DNA of 64,000 nucleotides from JACTOJ01 sp032335695 (GCF_032335695.1 NZ_JACTOJ010000002.1:272796-336795); one strand, 5' to 3'. Shown: positions 9,299 to 19,566, counted from the first letter of the stretch. A program made the numbers and translations. The notes: a model not told the origin generated them from the letters alone.

Positions 9299-9397
9299 TA
9301 TATTTTAGTATACAATAAATGACAAGTAAAAAGGCACATAATTTCAATGTACCTTTTCAAATAAAGCTTTATATCGTCAGTTCTTTAAAAACAAATC

Positions 9398-10273
9398 TTA
9401 TTCTTTTAGCGCACCAATCATTACACCTTTTACAAAATATTTCTGTAAAAATGGATATATGCATAATACCGGTACTGTAGAAACAACTATTAAAGCATAC
9501 TTTATTGTTTGACTGATTGATTCTTGATCTATAAGCGTATTATTTACATCAGCATTTGTGTTTTGCAGAAGAATCTCTCTAAGTATTAATTGCAAAGGAA
9601 ATAGCTCTCTATTTCTTAAGAAAATACTAGCATTAAACCAAGAATTCCAATACCCTACTCCATAATATAAAACCATAACGGCTATAGTAGGTCCTGACAA
9701 AGGAAGTATAATTTTTAACAGAATAGTAAAATGACTTGCTCCATCTAACTTTGCAGATTCTTCTAAGCTATCAGGAATTGCCATAAATGCTGTTCTCATA
9801 ATTATCAAATTATAAGTGCTTACTAGATTAGGAATAATTAATGCCCAAAGACTGTTATCAAGATGTAATTCCTTTACTGTCAAATAGAATGGTATTAACC
9901 CTCCACTGAAATACATAGTAAAAACTATTCCGAACATTATAACCTTTTTCCACATTACATTTTTTCTTGATAAGAAATATGCTCCTATTGCTGTCATTAC
10001 TATATTAAGAAAGGTACCTACTGTAACTATAAAAATTGTATTTAAGTACCCTTTGCCTAGCATAGCATTCTGGAAGGTTACTTTATAGGCATCAAAGCTG
10101 AAACCTATAGACTTAAAGAGCAGCCCTGTATGCTGCATTAATTTCGAACCATCGCTAAAGGAAGCCATTACTACGTACCAAAATGGGTAAAGAGTAATTA
10201 CAACAATTATAAGCATAAAAATAATATTGAACACATTAAAAACCTTTTCTCCAACACTCTGTTTTATTCGCAT
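9398..10273 (-). CDS. Sugar ABC transporter permease (LplC/YtcP-type)
   Basis: Inner-membrane permease of the carbohydrate CUT1 group with six membrane helices. The cytoplasmic EAA loop, which contacts the ATPase, reads EESAKLDGASHFTILLKIILPLSGP. The C-terminus KYFVKGVMIGALKE is typical of LplC/YtcP proteins. I choose the ATG at 10273, with AAGGAG upstream, over the in-frame GTG at 10282. It is encoded 12 bp downstream of the partner permease. No ATPase gene is present, so it presumably uses a shared MsmX-like ATPase encoded elsewhere, which is usual for this subgroup. Confidence 0.93.
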   Translation of the reverse strand: MRIKQSVGEKVFNVFNIIFMLIIVVITLYPFWYVVMASFSDGSKLMQHTGLLFKSIGFSFDAYKVTFQNAMLGKGYLNTIFIVTVGTFLNIVMTAIGAYFLSRKNVMWKKVIMFGIVFTMYFSGGLIPFYLTVKELHLDNSLWALIIPNLVSTYNLIIMRTAFMAIPDSLEESAKLDGASHFTILLKIILPLSGPTIAVMVLYYGVGYWNSWFNASIFLRNRELFPLQLILREILLQNTNADVNNTLIDQESISQTIKYALIVVSTVPVLCIYPFLQKYFVKGVMIGALKE

Positions 10274-10285
10274 ATATATCACTCC

Positions 10286-11227
10286 TTACCACAGACTAGT
10301 ATCATTGACTTTTCTGCTTATTTTATTTGTAGCATAAATCAATATAAAATTAATTATTGAATTGAACAAACCCACGGCAGTACTATATCCAAAATTATTT
10401 TCCAGAAGTCCTCGCCTATATACAAAAGTGGATATTACATCAGAGGTGGAATAAATCATAGGATTATATAGAAGAATAATTTTTTCATAACCTACATTTA
10501 ATAAACCTCCCATGGCAAGAATAAACATTATTATAATCATAGGGGCAATTCCAGGTAAAGTAACATGAAGCAGCTGCTTCCATTTATTCGCGCCATCAAT
10601 CTGAGCAGCCTCATACAGCTGTTGATCTATTCCCATGAGCGCAGCTATATATATAATTGAAGAAAATCCAATTTCTTTCCATATATTGGTACTTACATAA
10701 AGCGGCACAAAGTAACTTGGAACGGAAAGAAGATTTACCTGCTTACCTATAAAAAATTCTACTATAGAACTGAGCACTCCTCCGATTTGTGAAAAATCTA
10801 CTATCATTCCGCAAACAACTATGAGAGATACAAAGTGGGGAATGTAGGTTATGGTCTGCACAATTCTAGAAAACCATTTAACTCTTAGTTCATTAATCAA
10901 TAGTGCCAGTAGGATAGGAGCTGGAAAACCTAAAATCAAGGAAGTTACACTGATTATTAAAGTGTTTTTCATCAATCTTACAAAATAATAACTGCTAAAA
11001 AAGTCAGTAAAATATTTAAACCCTATCCAGTTACTTCCTAGAATCCCCTTTGAAGGATTAAAATCCTTAAATGCTATTATTACTCCATACATAGGCTTGT
11101 AACAAAATACTAAATAAAATAAAACCACAGGCAATACTAAAAGATATAATTCTTTATTCTTCTTAAAGTCTTTTTTAACCCTAGTGCCAAAGCTGTCAAT
11201 TCTTACTTTCTTGTTAACTTGCAACAT
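10286..11227 (-). CDS. Sugar ABC transporter permease (LplB/YtbP-type)
   Basis: A 313-residue permease, the first of the pair. It has six helices, the N-terminal KKNKELYLLVLPVVLFYLVFCYKPMYG block and the EAA loop YEAAQIDGANKWKQLLHVTLPGI, which are characteristic of LplB-type proteins. It pairs with the downstream permease to form the membrane channel for an oligosaccharide. It follows the binding-protein gene after a 122-bp gap that contains a large hairpin, which may lower permease expression relative to the binding protein. Start ATG at 11227 has GGGGAGGAG upstream. Confidence 0.93.
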   Translation of the reverse strand: MLQVNKKVRIDSFGTRVKKDFKKNKELYLLVLPVVLFYLVFCYKPMYGVIIAFKDFNPSKGILGSNWIGFKYFTDFFSSYYFVRLMKNTLIISVTSLILGFPAPILLALLINELRVKWFSRIVQTITYIPHFVSLIVVCGMIVDFSQIGGVLSSIVEFFIGKQVNLLSVPSYFVPLYVSTNIWKEIGFSSIIYIAALMGIDQQLYEAAQIDGANKWKQLLHVTLPGIAPMIIIMFILAMGGLLNVGYEKIILLYNPMIYSTSDVISTFVYRRGLLENNFGYSTAVGLFNSIINFILIYATNKISRKVNDTSLW

Positions 11228-11277
11228 GTAATATCACTCCTCCCCATGAGAAACACTCACATACAAAGTATTAGAAA

Positions 11278-11323
11278 TTTGCATACCCAAAGTTTAGATA
11301 ATTTCCATAAGAGGGTATGCAAA
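11278..11323 (-). terminator. Intra-operon hairpin between binding protein and permeases
   Basis: TTTGCATACCC and GGGTATGCAAA form a perfect 11-bp stem with a 24-nt loop. It lies directly downstream of the binding-protein gene on the minus strand and has no long T-run. It probably stabilises the upstream message or attenuates transcription. Confidence 0.65.
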
Positions 11324-11349
11324 CACAGTTTATGATTTTAATTTAAGGA

Positions 11350-12942
11350 TTAACGTTTATTATATCTGTTTAAAGCATCCTGATTATATTTTAGATACTT
11401 CTGAAGTCCTAGCTTATTAAGCTGATCAACATATTTATCAAAATTTGATAAAGGCTCAGTTCCCATAATAAATTTAAAGGACATTTCGTTCACATAGGTA
11501 TTTATTCCATTTATTATAGAAGCAGCATCTGAGCTTTCATCGGATTTTAAAGATATCTGTGGCAGATTATATTTTGAAGCATCTGTTTTCCAAGTTTCTG
11601 TGGCTGCTTTTTGAAGAGGCGTTGCTAACTGCTGAGTTAAAACCTGCTGTATAGTAGGAGATCCCGCATAACGAGTATAGTTAGCCATTACACTGCTTCT
11701 AGCTATTTTATCTGGATTATTTAATACAGTGTCGGTATAAGTAGGATTTCCGTCTTTCATAGTATAAGATTTTCCCTCTATTCCAAGGTTATAAAGCTTA
11801 GCACCTTTTTCACTATATCCAAAGTCAAGGAGCCTTGCAGCTATTTCTGGGTATTTACATTTTGTAGTTATAGCGGCTGCATTATATGTGGTATATCTGC
11901 TATCCTGCTGTCCGAATTTAGGTGTTTCTCCTTTTTCAAGCACTGGATATTTAGCTCCTTCATACTTAAATCCATTTCCAGTCTTATCAGCATTAGTCTG
12001 CCATGCTGCCATATTTCCACCCCCAAGTCCAATGCTTACGCCAGAATTGCCACTGGTCATAGCCGTAGCTTTTTGATCTCCTGTCAAAGTTGCGAAATTT
12101 TTGTCCAAGAGACCGCTGATGTACCATTTTTTCATTAATGTTAAGAAATCCTTATAACCTTCCTCCGCTTGTCCAAATTTAACTTTTCCATTTTCAACAT
12201 ATAATCCAGGTTTAACGCCATAAGCCCCAACAAAAGCTGAGCTCCATCCTATAGCTCCCCAATCAAAAGTTAAAGGTGACTTTATTCCGGATTCTTTAAA
12301 CTTAGTGAGTACGTTTTCATATTCATCAATAGTAGTTGGTGATTCTAACCCTAATTTGTCCAATAGATCTCTTCTGACAATTGGTCCTAAATAGGTGGTT
12401 AATTTATCATCATCTCTTAAGAATGGATAGCAATAGTAAGTTCCTGAGTCAGTTTTAACAGCTTTATCTAAATTAGGATTCTTCTTCAGATAGGCTTTTA
12501 GATTAGGAGAGTATTTATCTATTAAATCATTTAATTTTAATGTAGTTCCATTATTAATAGGCGCCTCTGGGCCTCCAGCAAAGGAATACCAATCATTTTC
12601 AATGATGTCTGGCAAATCGCCTGAGGCAATTAATAAATTTAGTGCTCCTGAGGTGTCATTACCAGATGGATGAACATACTTAACCTTTATTCCTGTTTCT
12701 TTCAAAAGTTCTTTTGCAAATTCTGTATCATTTTCAGTTTTAATATTTCCATAGCCTTGTATTTGGCTAAACCCAACCCACCAAGTTAAGGTAACGTCAG
12801 TTTTTAATGGATAGCTGCTGCTTGAAGCTGCAGAATCATTTGCAGCAGAACTATTGTCTGATTTCTTACATCCCATCATTAAAGATGAAGTCAGCATTAC
12901 TACTGTCAATAAGGAGATAAATAATTTTTTTCTTTTTAACAT
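11350..12942 (-). CDS. Extracellular sugar-binding lipoprotein (LplA/YtcQ-type)
   Basis: The substrate receptor of the ABC importer, anchored outside the membrane. The real start is the ATG at 12942, which has GGGGG upstream and begins MLKRKKLFISLLTVVML. The in-frame start at 13005 lacks a site and would bury the signal peptide. The lipobox is LMMGC, with lipidated Cys at about residue 25. A serine/alanine-rich linker and the type 1 solute-binding fold follow (TLTWWVGFSQ near the N-terminus, GWSSAFVGAYG in the middle). The 530-residue size is standard for pectin-oligomer receptors of this type. It is first in the operon and divergent from a membrane-bound AraC regulator. Confidence 0.92.
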   Translation of the reverse strand: MLKRKKLFISLLTVVMLTSSLMMGCKKSDNSSAANDSAASSSSYPLKTDVTLTWWVGFSQIQGYGNIKTENDTEFAKELLKETGIKVKYVHPSGNDTSGALNLLIASGDLPDIIENDWYSFAGGPEAPINNGTTLKLNDLIDKYSPNLKAYLKKNPNLDKAVKTDSGTYYCYPFLRDDDKLTTYLGPIVRRDLLDKLGLESPTTIDEYENVLTKFKESGIKSPLTFDWGAIGWSSAFVGAYGVKPGLYVENGKVKFGQAEEGYKDFLTLMKKWYISGLLDKNFATLTGDQKATAMTSGNSGVSIGLGGGNMAAWQTNADKTGNGFKYEGAKYPVLEKGETPKFGQQDSRYTTYNAAAITTKCKYPEIAARLLDFGYSEKGAKLYNLGIEGKSYTMKDGNPTYTDTVLNNPDKIARSSVMANYTRYAGSPTIQQVLTQQLATPLQKAATETWKTDASKYNLPQISLKSDESSDAASIINGINTYVNEMSFKFIMGTEPLSNFDKYVDQLNKLGLQKYLKYNQDALNRYNKR

Positions 12943-13135
12943 CCATATTCCCCCGTTCACATTTTTAATTTTGTGAGGCCTCTTACAATGTGATACTAAC
13001 ACCACACATCAATTTTTTAAACGATTACTTTTTAATCTCATAGGTCATTTTTTAATACTTAAATATTGACCTGCTGCATGAGGCATAAACCAAATTGTAT
13101 TAAGAATATTAATATGCTATATTTAGCATATGTCT

Positions 13136-13149
13136 TGAAAATGTTTACA
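13136..13149. promoter_or_regulatory. TGAAAATGTTTACA motif in the divergent control region
   Basis: A palindrome-like TGAAA-N4-TTACA element 23 bp upstream of the AraC regulator's ATG at 13172. On the other strand it matches the GH105 upstream motif at 9285-9298. It resembles a cre site with CG changed to TG. The rest of the 12943-13171 gap holds a weaker cre-like sequence near 13015-13029 (one mismatch) and no gene. Confidence 0.35.
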
Positions 13150-13171
13150 TTACCTATAAAAGGAGATTATT

Positions 13172-15489
13172 ATGAGGATTAGTTTATCAGTAAAAAACAA
13201 AGCGTTATAATCACATGGTTGCTATCTTATGTTGTATTTCTAGTGCTTTTCATAATTGTAAGTGGGCTCATTTATTTATGGACTGACAAAAATATTAAGT
13301 CTGAAATAAATAATTCAAATACTTTTATGTTAAGTTCCATACGCACAAATATGGATAACTCTCTTGAAAATATAAAAAAGGTATGTCTAGAACTTAGCTA
13401 TAATTCGAATATACAAGATATTCTTTCAACAAATGGAAATTTAACTGATGCGGATTACTTTAATGTATATAAGATTGCATCTTCGCTAAAATCTTACGCT
13501 TCCTTAAATAACAGCATAAACGGTGCTTATATAATGCTAAAAAATTATAATAAAATAATAACTGCTGATGGCATATTTGATTTAGAAGATTTTTTCAAAA
13601 ACACTTACTCCTCAAATAATAATGATTTTGTAAAATGGCTTAAGGAATTTGATGAAAGAACTCCCGAAAAATACTTTACTACAATTATGGACAAAGATCA
13701 TTCAAACAATAATAAACTTAATTATGTAAGAGCACTTTCTCAAATTAATTATCTAGATCTTTCTGTAAGCTCTGGAATAGTATTAAATGAGACAAACCTA
13801 TTGCAGCAATTATCCGGAATTAATACCATGACTAAAGGTGTATCCTTCATATTGGATAGTAAAAATAACATTATTGCCTCTTCTGTTTCGGTAAATTTGT
13901 CTAACGAGCTTAATTTTAAAAATCTGCAGGGTAAGAGCGGTGTGCTGTATAAATATATAAATTCAAAAAAAGTGGTTATTTCCTATATCTCTTCTAAAGA
14001 AACTGATTGGAAATATGTAACTATGATTCCTAACAGTGTATTTTTCCAAAAGCTAAACTATATAAAATATTTCACCTTACTGGGCCTTCTTCTAAGCATG
14101 GTTTTTTACTCAATTTTCGCTTATTACTCACTGAAAAAAAATTATAATCCTATCACAAAGTTATTAGGTATTTTAAAAGATAGCACTAGTATTGAGGAAA
14201 GTAATTTAAATGAATATACTCTGATAGAAAAAGCCATACAGAAAACTTTAGCTGATAATGATTTGATTAGCAACAAGTTGTCTAAGCAAAATTTAATATT
14301 AAAAAATAACTTTCTTCAAAAACTTTTGAAGGGCGGCATTGATGAAAGCATTCCTTTAGATGAAGGACTTTCTTCTTTTGATATAACTTTTGAGTCAAAT
14401 TATTTTGCAGTAATATCATTGTTTATAAATGACTCAGATGAGGATATAGAATCATTGAATTGTTATTGGGGAAATAGGCTCAGCACTTTAAATTTCATTC
14501 TTTCTAATATAATAATAGATTTAGTTAATAAAAAAAATAAAGCCTTTGTAGTAGAAGCGGATAACAATCTAGTTTGTCTAATCAACTTCAAGCAAGATAA
14601 CATATTCTTTGCTAAATCTGATACCTTAAATACTATGAACGAAACGGAAGAATTCATAAATAAAAACTTTAAAACAAATATTTCTTTTTCTATGAGCGGA
14701 ATACATGAAAATATTGAAAATATTGCTATAGCCTATAACGAATCTCTATATGCTATGAACTATAAAAATATCATGGGAATAAAACAAAATATTTCTTATG
14801 ATGATATTAACAGTGCCTTTAAGGATACTTATTGCTATCCTTTAAATCAGGAACATCAGCTTTTGAATCATATAAAATCCGGAAATTATGCTATGGCTAG
14901 CAAAATCGTCAATGAAATTTTTTCAAAAAACCTCAATTCAGGAATGAATATAGAGCTAGCTCAATGCCTAATGCTTAACATGGTCAGCACTATGATAAGA
15001 GCAGTAAATGATGTGTCTGACCTTGACAAAGATAAATTTCTTCAGGAATTAAATCCGATTAAACAGCTCTTGCGCTGTAAAACCTTAAATCAGATGAAAA
15101 ATCAATTAGATAATTTTCTTAAGGCTTTTTGTGCGCATGTTAATAAAAATATAGAAAAGAGCTCCAGTTGGGTAATAAGCAGTGTTATCCCCTATTTAGA
15201 AAAAAATTATAATGACCCCAATATTGGATTAGAACAGCTTAGTGAGCAATTCGGCGTTCATCCTGTATATCTTTCCAAAATATTTAAGGACCATGTAGGA
15301 GAAGGTTTGCTGGATTATATTTCAAAGCTCAGGATAGAGCAAGCAAAGGTTTTGCTTAAAGCTAATAAGAATTCCACTATTGAAAAAATAGCTGAGCTTG
15401 TGGGCTACTATAATGTTCGTACCTTCTCAAGAGTATTTAAAAAATATACAAACATCTCCCCAGGAAAATACAAAGACGAAGTTTCTTAA
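13172..15489 (+). CDS. Membrane-bound AraC-family regulator (YesN/YtdP-like) with apparent -1 frameshift near the start
   Basis: About 772 residues if both frames are joined. A first membrane helix, an extracellular Cache-like sensor, a second helix near 285-305, a GGDEF-like degenerate middle and a C-terminal AraC DNA-binding domain (LSEQFGVHPVYLSKIFKDHVG, then IAELVGYYNVRTFSRVFKKY) are visible. Such proteins sense sugars outside the cell and activate neighbouring transport operons, so its target is probably the divergent binding-protein operon. AAAGGAG precedes ATG 13172, but that frame ends after 12 codons. The main frame, open from 13183, has no ATG and no ribosome site; its first possible start is TTG 13219, inside the membrane helix. 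Six A residues ending in C (A-AAA-AAC, 13192-13198) lie exactly where a -1 slip would join the frames. Confidence 0.85.
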
Positions 15490-15513
15490 ATTGTTTATAT
15501 ATACAATATTTTA

Positions 15514-15542
15514 TTGACTTTTACACCATTATAATTTAGAAT
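15514..15542 (+). promoter_or_regulatory. Promoter of the S-box/metH transcript
   Basis: TTGACT (15514-15519), a 17-bp spacer and TAGAAT (15537-15542). The predicted transcription start is about 20 bp before the riboswitch P1 stem. Confidence 0.6.
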
Positions 15543-15567
15543 TTATATAAAGTTTAAGTAAATAATA

Positions 15568-15680
15568 TTCTTATCTAGAGAGGTGGAGGGACTGGCCCTT
15601 TGAAGCCCAACAACCTATATTCTTTAAATAGAATAAAAGGTGTTAATTCCAGCAGAAATAATATTTCTGGCAGATAAGAA
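15568..15680 (+). ncRNA. SAM-I (S-box) riboswitch
   Basis: The conserved core GAGAGGTGGAGGGACTGGCCC, AACAACC and GGTGTTAATTCC all occur in order. The closing P1 stem TTCTTATCT (15568-15576) pairs with AGATAAGAA (15672-15680). Binding of S-adenosylmethionine stabilises P1 and allows the downstream terminator to form, switching metH off when SAM is plentiful. Confidence 0.96.
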
Positions 15681-15695
15681 GAATAGTGTAATATC

Positions 15696-15732
15696 CGCTA
15701 TTTTTCTTTTGAAAAATAGCGTTTTTATTTTT
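15696..15732 (+). terminator. Riboswitch expression-platform terminator
   Basis: CGCTATTTTT pairs with AAAAATAGCG and is followed by TTTTTATTTTT. It sits between the S-box aptamer and metH, as expected for transcriptional attenuation. Confidence 0.9.
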
Positions 15733-15770
15733 ATAAATAATTTTTTAACAATTATAAGGGGGCAAATAAT

Positions 15771-18700
15771 TTGAGATATGATATATTTAAACATTTAAAT
15801 AAAAGGATACTTGTACTAGATGGAGCTATGGGAACCAGTATCCAAAAGCATAATTTAGATGAAATAACCTTTAGAGGAAGCTGTCACTGCCACTCCAATC
15901 AAAAAGGCAATAATGATCTCCTTAACATAACAAAACCTGAAATAATAAAGCAAATTCATATTAAATATCTAGAAGCAGGTGCAGATATAATTGAAACTAA
16001 TACCTTTAATTCCACTAGAATATCTCAAGCAGATTATAATATGGAGGATAAAGTTTACGAGTTAAACTTTCAAGGTGGAAAATTAGCTAGAGAAGCTGCA
16101 GATGAGTTTACCCTAAAAACTCCTGATAAACCACGCTTTGTAGCAGGTTCTATTGGTCCTACTAACAAAACTGCTTCTATGTCACCAGACGTAGAAAATC
16201 CAGGCTTCAGAAATGTAAGTTTTAATGATCTGGTTGTTAGCTATGAAGAACAGATTAACGGACTTATTGACGGCGGAGTAGATCTTTTACTTATTGAAAC
16301 CATATTTGATTCTCTTAATGCAAGAGCTGCTATATTTGCGGCAGACACTATTCTTACTGATAGAAATCTAGATATTCCTGTTATGATTTCCGGAACTATT
16401 GCTGATAAAAGCGGAAGAATTTTATCTGGTCAAACCTTAGAGGCTTTTGCAGAAAGCATGAAGAATCATAGAGTTGTAAGTATCGGATTGAATTGTTCCT
16501 TTGGTGCTGAAGATTTGATTCCATTCATCAAAACTCTTTCTAAAACACAAAACCTCTATATAAGCTTTCATCCTAACGCAGGACTCCCAAATTCCTTAGG
16601 TGAATATGATGAACTTCCGGAAATAACGGCTGGTATAGTAAAAAATTTGGCTCATGAGGGTGACTTAAATATTGTTGGAGGATGCTGCGGTACCACTCCA
16701 GATCACATAAAAGCTATAGCTGCTGCAGTTTCAAAGGTACAACCCAGAAAGCTTCCAGAAATAGAAAGAGAAAGTGTTTTCTGCGGACTTGAAGTAACTA
16801 GAATAAATAAAAGTTCTAATTTTGTGAATGTTGGAGAGAGAACAAACGTAGCAGGTTCAGCTAAATTTGCCAGACTTATAAGAGAAAAAAAATACGAAGA
16901 AGCCTTATCAATCGCTAAAGACCAGGTAGAAAATGGTGCTCAAATCATAGATGTAAATTTTGATGACGCCCTTCTGGATGCAAAAGTTGAAATGGACACA
17001 TTCCTAAAATTGCTGGCCAGTGAGCCCGAAATTTCAAAAGTTCCAGTGATGATTGATTCTTCTAAATTTGAAGTTCTAGAAACAGGTCTTAAAGCAATTC
17101 AAGGCAAAGCTATAGTAAATTCAATATCCTTAAAAAATGGAGAAGAAGAATTCATAAGAGAAGCAAAGTTAATAAATAAATATGGAGCAGGTATAATAGT
17201 TATGGCCTTTGACGAAAAAGGTCAGGCGGACAATTTTCAAAGAAAAATTCACATATGTAAAAGAGCTTATGACATTCTAGTTAATGAGGTTAAATTCTCA
17301 CCAGAGAATATAATTTTTGATCCTAACATATTGGCTATAGCCACAGGCATGGAAGAACATAATAACTATGCTGTAGATTTTATAAATGCAACAAAGTGGA
17401 TAAAGGAAAACCTCCCCTATGCAAAGGTAAGCGGAGGAGTAAGCAACCTTTCCTTCTCCTTTAGAGGGAATAATGCCATAAGAGAAGCTATGCACTCTGC
17501 TTTTCTATATCATGCAATCTCTGCTGGAATGGACATGGGAATAGTTAATCCGGGAATGATTCAAATATATGATGAAATTGATAAGGTCTTGCTTGAAAAA
17601 GTGGAAGCAGTAATTTTAAATAAGAATGAAAATGCAGCTGAAGAACTAATTGAATTAGCTGAAAAATACAAAAATAAAGAAAATGCTCATGAAGAAAATA
17701 AATTAGCCTGGAGGAACACCTCTGCTGAGGAAAGATTGAAATATGCTTTGGTAAAAGGTGTTACTGATTACATTGAAGAGGATGTTGAGGAAGTTAGAAA
17801 AAATGTAAGCAGAGCTTTAGAAGTTATAGAAGGGCCTCTAATGTCTGGAATGAATGTGGTTGGCGAACTTTTTAGTGAAGGAAAAATGTTTCTTCCTCAA
17901 GTAGTAAAAAGTGCAAGAGTCATGAAAAAGGCAGTAAGCTTCCTTCTTCCATATATTGAGGCTGAAAAGTCTGGAGAAGGTAGAAGCAGTGCTGGTAAAG
18001 TGGTTTTTGCTACCGTGAAAGGCGACGTTCATGATATTGGTAAAAATATTGTCTCAGTGGTATTATCCTGTAATAATTTTGAAGTAATAGATTTAGGAGT
18101 CATGGTACCCTGTGAAACTATATTAGAGGCGGCAAAACGAGAAAATGCAGATATAATTGCTTTGAGTGGTCTCATCACTCCTTCTTTGGAAGAAATGTGC
18201 TATGTAGCTGAAGAGATGGAGAGACAAGGCTTTAATATTCCTTTGATGGTTGGAGGAGCTACCACTTCTAAAACTCATACTGCATTAAAAATAGCTCCGA
18301 AATATTCAAGAGGTGTGGTGCATACTACAGATGCTTCCAAGGCAGTAGAAGCTGCTAAAAAACTAGCTAATAAAGATTTAAGAGATATTTATCTTAAAGG
18401 AATAAATGAAGAATATGCTAAGGTTAGAGAAAACTATTCTAAGATAGAAAGAAAGTTTCTCCCTTTGAATGAAGCTAGAGCAAAATCTTTTAAAATAGAT
18501 TGGGAGAAGGTAAAAATAGTAAAACCAAACTTCCTAGGCATAAAAGAATTTGATAGTTATCCTATCAGTGAGCTTAGAAAATATATAGACTGGACTTTCT
18601 TCTTTATTGCCTGGGATATGAAAGGCACTTATCCAAAGATAATGGATGATCCAAAATATGGAGAAGAAGCTAAAAAGATTTATGAAGATGCAAACAAAAT

Positions 18701-19418
18701 GCTGGATTTCATTGAGAAAAATAATATACTTACAGCAAAAGGATTGCTTGGAATCTTCCCTGCAAATTCTTCTGGAGATGACATAAAAGTATATGATGCA
18801 GATAAAAAAGAACTGCTCACTACCTTCAATCTTTTAAGGCAGCAAGAGATTAATAAGCTCGGTGAATACAGATGCTTAAGTGATTATATTGCTCCAGAAG
18901 CTTCTGCTGTAAATGATTATATAGGTGCTTTCATAGTTACCGGAGGCATAGGTGCAAATGAATACAGCCTAAAATTAAAGGAAGCTGGAGATGATTATGG
19001 AGCTATAATGGTAAAAATATTAGCTGATAGGTTGGCTGAGGCTTTCTCTGAACTGCTTCATCTTAAATTAAGAAAAGAGTATTGGGCATATGCTGCGGAG
19101 GAAGACATTTCTATGCAGGACTTATTAAAGGGTGCTTATAGAAGCATACGTCCAGCTTTTGGTTATCCTTCCTTGAGAGATCACAGCGAAAAGGAAAAAC
19201 TTTTCAAGCTTATGAATGGAAACAAAATAGGTGTGAATCTCACCGAAAGCTTTATGATGGAGCCTACTGCCAGCGTATGTGGTTTATATTTCGCTTCAGA
19301 ACATGCAAAATACTTCGATATATACAAAATTGATAATGATCAATTGTCAGATTATACAAATAGATGTAAAAAAAACAATGAAACTGTTAAGAGAAATTTG
19401 AAAAACATTTTAATATAG
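15771..19418 (+). CDS. metH: Cobalamin-dependent methionine synthase
   Basis: Transfers the methyl group of methyltetrahydrofolate to homocysteine through methylcobalamin. It is full length (1215 residues) with all modules. The homocysteine domain starts RILVLDGAMGTSIQ and has zinc ligands in GLNCSFG and GGCCGTTPDH. The pterin domain contains VGERTNVAGSAKFARLI and ends with SGGVSNLSFSFRG. The cap and B12 domain contains the cobalt-ligand motif VHDIGKNIV, and the reactivation domain ends in RPAFGYPSLRDH. The start is TTG at 15771 with AAGGGGG eight bases upstream; there is no nearby in-frame ATG. It is controlled by the SAM riboswitch just upstream. No metF lies nearby. Confidence 0.97.
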   Translation: MRYDIFKHLNKRILVLDGAMGTSIQKHNLDEITFRGSCHCHSNQKGNNDLLNITKPEIIKQIHIKYLEAGADIIETNTFNSTRISQADYNMEDKVYELNFQGGKLAREAADEFTLKTPDKPRFVAGSIGPTNKTASMSPDVENPGFRNVSFNDLVVSYEEQINGLIDGGVDLLLIETIFDSLNARAAIFAADTILTDRNLDIPVMISGTIADKSGRILSGQTLEAFAESMKNHRVVSIGLNCSFGAEDLIPFIKTLSKTQNLYISFHPNAGLPNSLGEYDELPEITAGIVKNLAHEGDLNIVGGCCGTTPDHIKAIAAAVSKVQPRKLPEIERESVFCGLEVTRINKSSNFVNVGERTNVAGSAKFARLIREKKYEEALSIAKDQVENGAQIIDVNFDDALLDAKVEMDTFLKLLASEPEISKVPVMIDSSKFEVLETGLKAIQGKAIVNSISLKNGEEEFIREAKLINKYGAGIIVMAFDEKGQADNFQRKIHICKRAYDILVNEVKFSPENIIFDPNILAIATGMEEHNNYAVDFINATKWIKENLPYAKVSGGVSNLSFSFRGNNAIREAMHSAFLYHAISAGMDMGIVNPGMIQIYDEIDKVLLEKVEAVILNKNENAAEELIELAEKYKNKENAHEENKLAWRNTSAEERLKYALVKGVTDYIEEDVEEVRKNVSRALEVIEGPLMSGMNVVGELFSEGKMFLPQVVKSARVMKKAVSFLLPYIEAEKSGEGRSSAGKVVFATVKGDVHDIGKNIVSVVLSCNNFEVIDLGVMVPCETILEAAKRENADIIALSGLITPSLEEMCYVAEEMERQGFNIPLMVGGATTSKTHTALKIAPKYSRGVVHTTDASKAVEAAKKLANKDLRDIYLKGINEEYAKVRENYSKIERKFLPLNEARAKSFKIDWEKVKIVKPNFLGIKEFDSYPISELRKYIDWTFFFIAWDMKGTYPKIMDDPKYGEEAKKIYEDANKMLDFIEKNNILTAKGLLGIFPANSSGDDIKVYDADKKELLTTFNLLRQQEINKLGEYRCLSDYIAPEASAVNDYIGAFIVTGGIGANEYSLKLKEAGDDYGAIMVKILADRLAEAFSELLHLKLRKEYWAYAAEEDISMQDLLKGAYRSIRPAFGYPSLRDHSEKEKLFKLMNGNKIGVNLTESFMMEPTASVCGLYFASEHAKYFDIYKIDNDQLSDYTNRCKKNNETVKRNLKNILI

Positions 19419-19426
19419 CCATATAT

Positions 19427-19462
19427 AAGGATAATAAGATTTTAAACTTATTATCCTTTTGT
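19427..19462 (+). terminator. Terminator after metH
   Basis: AAGGATAATAAG and CTTATTATCCTT form a 12-bp stem followed by TTTTG, just downstream of the metH stop. Confidence 0.8.
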
Positions 19463-19566
19463 TCATACTTTATTAACACCACCTTATATTGCTATTATTG
19501 ATTATTTAGGCAAAATAAGTTAGAATAGTACTGTAAACATAATTCTATATTATTGGAGGCTTTTAT

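Noticed and set aside
13219..15489. Translation of the AraC regulator simply starting at TTG 13219
   Set aside because: No ribosome site precedes it, and it would cut off the charged residues and tryptophan before the first membrane helix that are encoded in the same open frame upstream.
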